Below, in pieces: positions 7,608 through 12,114 of a DNA stretch of 25,077 nucleotides. Under the pieces are notes generated by a model. The model searched no databases and was not told where the DNA came from. It saw nothing but the letters and a program-made list of their open reading frames with translations. A program made the translations under genes and the position numbers. Where the stretch lies: IMG/VR virus record IMGVR_UViG_3300030101_000652, positions 1 through 25,077 of that record; one strand, written 5' to 3'. Source of the DNA: a virus. Numbering within the stretch: position 1 is the stretch's first letter; the number at the start of each line of letters is the position of its first letter.

Positions 7608-7760
7608 ATGGGAAGAGAAATAACAGGCTTTATAATTTTGATTGTTACATTAGGTCTTTTAGGATTTTCGATACTTGCGTGGCCTGATGATTTAAACAAA
7701 GCAGAGCAAGAGTACTATGACTCTAAATCAAGATGTGAGGATTACTCATGGCAGATGTGA
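7608..7760 (+). CDS. Small single-span membrane protein, 50 aa
   Basis: A 50-residue product starting at ATG 7608 behind a strong TAGGAGGGA ribosome site, 8 bases after the lipoprotein stop. Residues about 6-25 (TGFIILIVTLGLLGFSILAW) form one membrane helix, followed by a charged, Tyr-containing tail (DLNKAEQEYYDSKSRCED). The end overlaps the next gene by 13 bases. Topology is probably N-in with the tail in the periplasm, judging from the basic N-terminal residue and acidic tail. No family recognised. The excellent ribosome site is the main reason to call it. Confidence 0.7.
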   Translation: MGREITGFIILIVTLGLLGFSILAWPDDLNKAEQEYYDSKSRCEDYSWQM

Positions 7761-7966
7761 CACATGATAAATGCGACACCCCTGATTGTTGTGGAGAGTG
7801 TGTAGATGATCATCCTATATACAAGTGTCAATTCTACATATGGGAAGAGAACAGACTAACTAATTACACGGAGTGGATTAACTACTATAGAAAACAAGAA
7901 GAGGAGGAAAAACGTGAAGGAAAAAATTATACAAGCATTGAGGAACTCACTAGAAGCATCTGCTGA
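7748..7966 (+). CDS. Cys-rich small soluble protein, 72 aa
   Basis: Not recognised. The N-terminal 30 residues hold a dense cysteine cluster (KCDTPDCCGEC then a Cys at 27), which could bind zinc or form disulfides. The middle is aromatic (FYIWEENRLTNYTEWINYY) and the C-terminal third is charged and helical (RKQEEEEKREGKN). There is no membrane span. It overlaps the preceding gene by 13 bases and the following gene by 53 bases. A function in redox, metal or protein binding is possible, and nothing in the sequence decides which. Confidence 0.68.
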   Translation: MADVTHDKCDTPDCCGECVDDHPIYKCQFYIWEENRLTNYTEWINYYRKQEEEEKREGKNYTSIEELTRSIC

Positions 7967-8117
7967 TAGACACAGAGTTAATGTGGGTATACTATTAGAA
8001 AGCCACGCAGCAGTGGCAGAACATCCTGACATAGTTCAGACTATAGAAGGAGAGCTAGAAAAAATATCAATGTACGAAAGCAAATTGGAGGCATTACGTG
8101 AGTTTATTGGAGACTAG
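7914..8117 (+). CDS. Small helical protein upstream of nrdB, 67 aa
   Basis: A GTG start at 7914 stands behind GAGGAGG, a strong ribosome site, even though it lies 53 bases inside the previous gene. The product looks entirely alpha-helical: IIQALRNSLEASADRHR, a short loop at HPDI, then EGELEKISMYESKLEALREF. It has heptad-like leucine spacing in the second half, so it may form a coiled coil or a small helical hairpin. Its end overlaps nrdB by 20 bases. No family recognised. Proximity to nrdB does not by itself imply a role in nucleotide reduction. Confidence 0.72.
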   Translation: MKEKIIQALRNSLEASADRHRVNVGILLESHAAVAEHPDIVQTIEGELEKISMYESKLEALREFIGD

Positions 8118-9060
8118 AGATTACTACAAACCATTCGATCATCCTTGGATGTTTGACTATTACTCTCAGCAGAATCAGATGCACTGGTTCCCTGAAGATG
8201 TACCATTGCATAATGATGTAAAGGATTGGCAGACATTAGATGATAACGAAAAGAATTTATTAACACAGATATTTAGACTGTTTACTCAGTCAGATGTGGA
8301 TGTTAGTTCTGGATATGTTGACAGGTATATGCGTATATTTAAAAAGCCAGAAGCTCGTATGATGATGGGTGCTTTTAACAACATGGAGTCTATACATCAG
8401 CATGCTTATAGTCTGTTGTTAGATACCGTAGGAATGCCTGAGATTGAGTATAAGGCGTTTGCAGAGTATGAAGCTATGGCAGATAAGCATGAGTATGTGG
8501 ACGCTGTACGAGTCACTAAGGGCGATAAGGGGTCAATAGCTAAAGCACTTGCCATCTACTCTGCATTTACTGAAGGACTACAACTATTTAGCAGTTTTAT
8601 AATACTGTTAAACTTCCCTAGATTTGGGAAGATGAAGGGGATGGGACAGATAATTACCTATAGTATACGTGATGAGTCACTGCACGTAGAAGCAATGACA
8701 AAGTTATTTAGAGAGTTCATACAAGAAAACCTAGATATATGGACAGATGATTTTAAGAAACAGATCTATCAATCATGTAGAGATATGGTAGGTTTAGAAG
8801 ATAGGTTCTTGGATCTCGTGTTTGAAATGGGTGACATAGATGGGTTAACTAAGAAAGAGATGCAACAATATATCAGATACATTGCTGACAGGAGACTTTT
8901 ACAACTAGGACTAAAACCTAATTATAACGTAAAAGACAATCCAATAGGTTGGCTAGATGATGTATTGGGTGTAGAACATCAAAACTTCTTTGAAGGTAGG
9001 GCTACTACTTATATGAAAGCTGGACTCAGAGGTGATTTAGGTAAGGTCGAGTTTGCATGA
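8098..9060 (+). CDS. nrdB: Class I ribonucleoside-diphosphate reductase, beta (radical) subunit
   Basis: A 320-residue ferritin-fold subunit that holds the metal cofactor and radical for NrdA. All six metal ligands can be placed by the spacing of the E. coli protein: D66, E97 and H100 (MESIH), E159 (FTEGLQ), E193 and H196 (RDESLH). The radical tyrosine position is Tyr (Y104 in HQHAYSL), so this is a tyrosyl-radical type and not a Tyr-less variant. The start is GTG 8098 with GGAGG 7 bases upstream. The end overlaps the next ATG as ATGA. Together with nrdA it lets the phage make its own dNTPs from host ribonucleotides. Confidence 0.97.
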   Translation: MSLLETRDYYKPFDHPWMFDYYSQQNQMHWFPEDVPLHNDVKDWQTLDDNEKNLLTQIFRLFTQSDVDVSSGYVDRYMRIFKKPEARMMMGAFNNMESIHQHAYSLLLDTVGMPEIEYKAFAEYEAMADKHEYVDAVRVTKGDKGSIAKALAIYSAFTEGLQLFSSFIILLNFPRFGKMKGMGQIITYSIRDESLHVEAMTKLFREFIQENLDIWTDDFKKQIYQSCRDMVGLEDRFLDLVFEMGDIDGLTKKEMQQYIRYIADRRLLQLGLKPNYNVKDNPIGWLDDVLGVEHQNFFEGRATTYMKAGLRGDLGKVEFA

Positions 9061-9266
9061 GAGAAGGTAATATAATATCTTTTAAAGTATTTATAGACGC
9101 TAAGGGGAGACTTATGACTGAATACAGTAAGCTCCCCTCTAGCAAAGTAACCAAAGTGTTTGATGAATATGATAAACCTTTCATAGATAAGATTCTAAAA
9201 GAACTAGAACCAAAACTAGAAAACTTACATAATCAGTTAGAGTTAGAGTTAGAAAGACTTACTTAA
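9057..9266 (+). CDS. Small hypothetical protein, last gene of the + strand arm, 69 aa
   Basis: Not recognised. It starts at ATG 9057 overlapping the nrdB stop (ATGA). The C-terminal half is a Leu/Glu-rich helix (ILKELEPKLENLHNQLELE) likely to form a coiled coil. A second in-frame ATG at 9114 lies behind AAGGGGAG and would give 50 residues; that ribosome site is better than the first one, so either or both starts may be used. Its last 8 bases overlap the final gene of the opposite-strand arm. Confidence 0.68.
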   Translation: MREGNIISFKVFIDAKGRLMTEYSKLPSSKVTKVFDEYDKPFIDKILKELEPKLENLHNQLELELERLT

Positions 9267-9477
9267 CTACTTTCATGTGTAATCTTTGTCTACTGATAAT
9301 CTTATCACTAGTTGTTAACACAAAGTCAGAGTGTTTTTCTATTCTGTCTAATAATCTTAACTTAATATCTATGTCCTCTGCTTCGTTAAAAGCATTACCT
9401 AGATAAGATATAGCATCTGCGTTTAAACGTAGAGTACTTGTCTCTGGAGTTTCTATTAGGTGTAACACATCTTCCAT
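9259..9477 (-). CDS. Small hypothetical protein, last gene of the - strand arm, 72 aa
   Basis: Not recognised. The start is ATG at 9477 with AGGAG about 9 bases upstream. The sequence is mildly acidic, helical and soluble (ADAISYLGNAFNEAEDIDIK, LRLLDRIEKHSDF) with a short basic C-terminus (SRQRLHMKVVK). It lies 11 bases downstream of the basic-protein cluster and ends inside the convergent gene of the other arm. It differs from its four upstream neighbours, which are extremely Lys/Arg-rich. Confidence 0.68.
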   Translation of the reverse strand: MEDVLHLIETPETSTLRLNADAISYLGNAFNEAEDIDIKLRLLDRIEKHSDFVLTTSDKIISRQRLHMKVVK

Positions 9478-9488
9478 ATCTTATTCTC

Positions 9489-9803
9489 CTACCATTTGAC
9501 ACGGTTTGCCCAGTAAGCTGCACTCATTTTTCCCTTTTTTATATTTCTACGATGTCTAGCTTTAAAACTAGCTCGTTTCTTTTTCATACGATCAGACTCA
9601 CCAGCTTTAGGTTTACCTGCTGTACTAGCTCCTTGTTGTCCAAATCTAATTGTTTTAACTTTGTCTCCCTCTTTAGCTACTACAATGTGAGACTTTTTAG
9701 GATGCTTTGGAGTACGTTTAGGTTTGTTAAATCCTGATACACCTGCTCTAGCTAATCTAGGATCTCTTTTAGCTTTGCTACCTTTTTTATATTCTTCTCT
9801 CAC
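9489..9803 (-). CDS. Conserved highly basic phage protein (ends SAAYWANRVKW), 104 aa
   Basis: A Lys/Arg-rich protein (34 of 104 residues by hand count). A recognisable core reads KPKRTPKHPKKSHIVVAKEG, then KTIRFGQQG, a basic stretch FKARHRRNIKKGKMSAAYW, and the end WANRVKW. I recall near-identical cores in many phage genomes and in some large algal-virus genomes, usually unnamed; this recall is unverified. The GTG start at 9803 has an AGGAG site and overlaps the previous stop (GTGA). Composition suggests binding to nucleic acid, perhaps packaged DNA. No enzymatic motif is visible. Confidence 0.82.
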   Translation of the reverse strand: MREEYKKGSKAKRDPRLARAGVSGFNKPKRTPKHPKKSHIVVAKEGDKVKTIRFGQQGASTAGKPKAGESDRMKKKRASFKARHRRNIKKGKMSAAYWANRVKW

Positions 9804-10048
9804 GATTTTCTCCTGTAGCTTCTAGTCTTCTTAGCAATCTTTTTAGGTTGTTTACTATGTTGTTTACCTTTCTTAGTATCTTCTCTTTTCTTGCGACTAG
9901 TAGCTGCATACTCTGAAGGTGATAAAGCTTTTATAGCTGCTGAAGGCAGATAACGCTCTCCAGTTTCACTAGATTTCTTACCAGACTTAGTGCGCCATTT
10001 CTGCTTTGTCCAAGCTTTTAAAGACCTTTGCGATTTCTTTAATGCCAT
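9800..10048 (-). CDS. Conserved very basic phage protein (KWRTKSGKKSSETGERYLP core), 82 aa
   Basis: 28 of 82 residues are Lys or Arg by hand count. The conserved-looking core is WTKQKWRTKSGKKS followed by TGERYLPSAAIKALSPSEYA and a C-terminal chain of KK and RK pairs ending RSYRRKS. I recall this pattern from many phages and some giant viruses, with no established function (unverified). No hydrophobic core of a large domain is evident; the protein may be largely extended and DNA-bound. The gap to the gene upstream is two bases, and the end overlaps the gene downstream by four. Confidence 0.82.
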   Translation of the reverse strand: MALKKSQRSLKAWTKQKWRTKSGKKSSETGERYLPSAAIKALSPSEYAATSRKKREDTKKGKQHSKQPKKIAKKTRSYRRKS

Positions 10049-10050
10049 TT

Positions 10051-10353
10051 TTAATTGCGTCCTTTAGTTTTTTTCGTTTTACCATGTTGCCTTCTTATAG
10101 CCTCCTTTCCTCTTTTAGCTATGTCTGCTTGTTGAGATTTACCTGCTACCTTAGCTCTCTGCTCTAGTACAGTTAGTATCTGTATCTTACGAGCAAAAGG
10201 TTTCTTTACATTCTTTACTTTACGTACAGTATCTCTAGCGTCCTTTACAGTAGCAAACTTAATACTTACTGTATCTTTAGGATTCTCGTCTGTATACAAA
10301 CGCCTACCACTGCCTTTAGGTTTTTTACCTGTTCCTTTCTTAGGATCAGCCAT
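10051..10353 (-). CDS. Conserved basic phage protein (RLYTDENPKDTVSIKFAT core), 100 aa
   Basis: 31 of 100 residues are Lys or Arg by hand count. The protein opens with a flexible basic leader (PKKGTGKKPKGSGRR). A likely folded segment follows, YTDENPKDTVSIKFATVKDA, and then helices IQILTVLEQRAKVAGK and a Lys/Arg tail. I associate this core with a family of uncharacterised phage and large-virus proteins (possibly DUF5872; not verified). The start shares one base with the preceding stop (TAATG). Composition and setting suggest a DNA-associated virion or chromatin-like protein. Confidence 0.8.
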   Translation of the reverse strand: MADPKKGTGKKPKGSGRRLYTDENPKDTVSIKFATVKDARDTVRKVKNVKKPFARKIQILTVLEQRAKVAGKSQQADIAKRGKEAIRRQHGKTKKTKGRN

Positions 10354-10544
10354 TAGGTATAACCACCACCAGCAGCTTTATATTGTCTTGCAAGCATCTG
10401 AGCTTTTCTAGCACTCCACTGACCGGGTTTTCCACCCTTGGAGCCAGCCTTGATTTTATTAAACAATCTTTTACGCATAGTAGGCTTAGTATAATTACCA
10501 GCTTCATTTACTCTAGATTTAGCTTTTTTCTTTTTTGCAGCCAT
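10353..10544 (-). CDS. Conserved small basic phage protein (KPGQWSARKAQ motif), 63 aa
   Basis: 18 of 63 residues are Lys or Arg by hand count. The landmarks are KSRVNEAGNYTKP, TMRKRLFNKIKAG, the glycine-rich GSKGGKPGQWSARKAQ and the end YKAAGGGY. This combination recurs in phage genomes as I remember them, without known function (unverified). It overlaps its neighbours by one base on each side, so it is translated together with the genes around it. The size, charge and glycine loops resemble small nucleic-acid-binding or ribosomal-type proteins, but no homology to those is claimed. Confidence 0.82.
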   Translation of the reverse strand: MAAKKKKAKSRVNEAGNYTKPTMRKRLFNKIKAGSKGGKPGQWSARKAQMLARQYKAAGGGYT

Positions 10545-10807
10545 TATTCATCCTCTTCTTTTTTAATCATCGGATCTCTAAACAAATATTTACTACCAGC
10601 TTCATTAGCAGGTATTACTCTCACTTCACAATAAGCTTTGAAGTATCTAGTCTTTTCTCTAACAAAGTTTTGTTTATGTACACTTTGATGTATTAACGCA
10701 TCTTTGTATTCTAAACAACTTGTAAGCTCTTGAAAGTAAAGTTCTAACCCAGTAGGTATATTAGTAGGAGAAAGTAAAACTAAAACAAAAATCATAACAG
10801 TGGTCAT
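10544..10807 (-). CDS. Hypothetical protein with hydrophobic N-terminus, 87 aa
   Basis: Not recognised. The first 14 residues (MTTVMIFVLVLLSP) are hydrophobic like a signal peptide or membrane anchor. They are followed by a mixed region with two cysteines (SCLEYKDA and AYCEVRVIP) and a charged tail (MIKKEEDE). The ATG at 10807 overlaps the stop of the upstream frame as ATGA. That coupling is the best proof that the startless frame upstream is really translated. Export could place it in the periplasm during lysis, since it follows the lysis cassette. Confidence 0.7.
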   Translation of the reverse strand: MTTVMIFVLVLLSPTNIPTGLELYFQELTSCLEYKDALIHQSVHKQNFVREKTRYFKAYCEVRVIPANEAGSKYLFRDPMIKKEEDE

Positions 10808-11220
10808 AATCTTCTCTTCTTAGTAATTGCTTGTCTTATCTCTGCTTTAGGAGCCACTAGTTCCCATGTCAACATTTCCACATCTATCTGATGTGCAGTT
10901 CCTAAAACTCTTGACATACTATTTCTTACATATATCTGTGCTCCATACCCACATTGTTGATGGTTATGCTGTAGCCAAGCTATAGCAACCTTATGTCTCT
11001 TAGCAGGAGGATTAACTAGTTGTAAATTAGTCCACTCTCTAAGATCACAAAATAAATTAGGTTGTTCAGGATTGTACTCTATTTGTTTAGAAGAGCCTGT
11101 ACTAGAGCTTGGATCTGTTGATTCGTTTGCTCCTGTATCTTCTCCTGTCTGCTCAAGGACTCCACAATCGCCTGTACCTTCTGTTCCGTCACAGCCACTG
11201 CCTGTCCATTCGCCTGAGCC
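10804..11220 (-). CDS. Startless -1 frame, likely frameshift extension of the membrane coiled-coil gene
   Basis: This frame is open from 11247 to its TGA at 10804 but has no ATG, GTG or TTG until an ATG at 10917 with no ribosome site. Its last 275 bases are not covered by any other gene. Entered at the slippery site 11220-11226, it adds 138 residues to the first 53 of the 11378 gene, giving 191 in total. The new part begins with a Gly/Ser/Thr-rich linker with two cysteines, then a folded-looking region (FCDLREWTNLQ, KVAIAWLQHN, CGYGAQIYVRN) and a basic end (ITKKRRL). The stop is coupled to the next gene as ATGA. A sequencing indel or a rare ATA start at the 11079 stop are the alternatives. 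Confidence 0.6.
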   Translation of the reverse strand, partial: GSGEWTGSGCDGTEGTGDCGVLEQTGEDTGANESTDPSSSTGSSKQIEYNPEQPNLFCDLREWTNLQLVNPPAKRHKVAIAWLQHNHQQCGYGAQIYVRNSMSRVLGTAHQIDVEMLTWELVAPKAEIRQAITKKRRL

Positions 11221-11378
11221 TTTTTTACAGCTTCCTCCGCTATAGCCTCAATCCTTTCACGATCATCACTAGCATGAGCCGTGTTAGCTTGTAAGACTCC
11301 CCAAGATACAGCGATAGTTAAACATCCTATGACCATTGGTAATGCCCATGTAGGGACTTTGATACTTCCTTCACTCAT
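11079..11378 (-). CDS. Membrane-anchored coiled-coil protein of the lysis cassette (possible i-spanin), 99 aa
   Basis: Residues about 10-28 (TWALPMVIGCLTIAVSWGV) form one membrane helix. The remaining 65 residues are a helical, Gln/Ala/Val-rich coiled coil (RIEAIAEEAVKKAQ through IQALVQALLNK) that would project into the periplasm. This N-in, coiled-coil-out layout after holin and endolysin resembles an inner-membrane spanin (Rz-like), but no family match is claimed. Its start lies one base after the holin stop with a good AAGAGGA site. A strong -1 frameshift signal at codons 51-53 predicts a second, 191-residue product sharing the same anchor. By hand count 35 of 60 bases are G+C at 11161-11220, richer than the AT-rich surroundings, as dual coding could cause. 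Confidence 0.75.
   Translation of the reverse strand: MSEGSIKVPTWALPMVIGCLTIAVSWGVLQANTAHASDDRERIEAIAEEAVKKAQANGQAVAVTEQKVQAIVESLSRQEKIQEQTNQQIQALVQALLNK
11220..11238 (-). promoter_or_regulatory. Candidate dnaX-type -1 ribosomal frameshift site
   Basis: On the - strand the heptamer A AAA AAG (11226-11220) is in the zero frame of the 99-residue gene (codons GTA AAA AAG). A Shine-Dalgarno-like GGAGGA (11238-11233) lies upstream, with 7 bases between GGAGG and the heptamer. This is the arrangement known from E. coli dnaX, where the internal ribosome site sits about 10 bases upstream. The -1 frame opens only 21 bases before the heptamer and stays open to 10804. I found no convincing strong hairpin just downstream, only weak stems. 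Confidence 0.62.
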
Positions 11379-11379
11379 A

Positions 11380-11745
11380 TTATTTCCTCTTATTCATTAT
11401 TCCCATTACGGATCTTACGCCAAATGACGCTGCGATAATTACAGACAGTGCATACTGATACCACTCAGGCATAGCTTCTAGTGCTTTGAATCCATCTTGT
11501 ACATATTGTACGGTACTAGGAAAGAAGCAAAGTATTAGAGGTACGCTGAATAGTAAGGTAAGCCACTCATCCTTCCACGATTGCTGCGAGGCTCTTGCCA
11601 TTGCAGTCTCCCAATCAGCAGCAGACTCAGCTTGCTTTACCATTACAGCAGCTTCTGCCTGTGCCTTAGCTTTAGTCTTGGCAGTCTTTCCCTCTAGCCA
11701 AGTACTTCCAAGTTTTACTAATCCATCTACCACTGGTATAGCCAT
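11380..11745 (-). CDS. Holin, GTA/3TM-holin-like
   Basis: A 121-residue membrane protein between endolysin and coiled-coil genes. The first 55 residues are an Ala/Lys-rich amphipathic helix (AKTKAKAQAEAAVMVKQAES). Then follow KDEWLTLLFSVPLILCFFP, a linker with FKALEAMPEWY, and QYALSVIIAASFGVRSVMG, giving two clear spans and possibly a third. The WxxE/W-LxxLLFSxPxIL and ASFGxR pattern resembles the gene-transfer-agent type holin family as I remember it. Such proteins open the inner membrane at the end of infection to release endolysin. It is adjacent to the endolysin stop, and GGAG lies 8 bases before the ATG. Confidence 0.8.
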   Translation of the reverse strand: MAIPVVDGLVKLGSTWLEGKTAKTKAKAQAEAAVMVKQAESAADWETAMARASQQSWKDEWLTLLFSVPLILCFFPSTVQYVQDGFKALEAMPEWYQYALSVIIAASFGVRSVMGIMNKRK

Positions 11746-12114
11746 CTAGTAACTCCAGATCCAAGGTCTTGGTCTACCTGCTGCATTCTCTATATCATCT
11801 AAATGTATAAATCTACCATCACCTTTTTGTGATATTCCAATGCCTTTAAATTTAAGCTCTAGTGCGCCCTCTATGACCCTGTAAGCCTCTTCTCCTCTTA
11901 CCCTTATGTCTACTGCCTTGCCACTACAATGCGCCCCCGGAGACTCCTTAGCAGCTTCTATGGGATGTTCTGAACAACGATAAGCACTATTGATAGGTAG
12001 AGGAAAACCCATGTCTTCTCTTAATTGATCTAGCTTCTGCATAAAATCATGATCCATCTCATATGATCCACAATGAGTACACTTCATTTCATCTTCTGTA
12101 AAATATTTATACAC
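11746..12114 (-). CDS. Endolysin, M15-type zinc peptidase
   Basis: A 122-residue protein of the Peptidase_M15_3 type that cuts peptide bonds in peptidoglycan cross-bridges. The zinc-binding residues are visible: H62 and D69 in GAHCSGKAVDIRV, and H104 in RFIHLD; the family motif SAYRC (R46) precedes them. An N-terminal CTHCGS pair of cysteines is probably structural. There is no signal peptide, so release depends on the neighbouring holin. The start is GTG 12114 with AAGGAG just upstream, lying inside the end of the giant virion gene (8-base overlap). T7 uses an unrelated amidase; here the lysis enzyme is a peptidase. Confidence 0.9.
   Translation of the reverse strand: MYKYFTEDEMKCTHCGSYEMDHDFMQKLDQLREDMGFPLPINSAYRCSEHPIEAAKESPGAHCSGKAVDIRVRGEEAYRVIEGALELKFKGIGISQKGDGRFIHLDDIENAAGRPRPWIWSY

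Noticed and set aside
9237-9257. GTTAGA-like tandem hexamers resembling a telomere or origin repeat
   Set aside because: They encode the Leu-Glu repeat of the coiled-coil end of the last + strand gene; only about three copies.
11085-11091. T CTA AAC as a second possible -1 slippery site just before the 11079 stop
   Set aside because: Only the A-site codon can re-pair well; the P-site CTA to TCT shift mismatches. The A AAA AAG site upstream is a textbook heptamer with a ribosome-like motif, so it is preferred.
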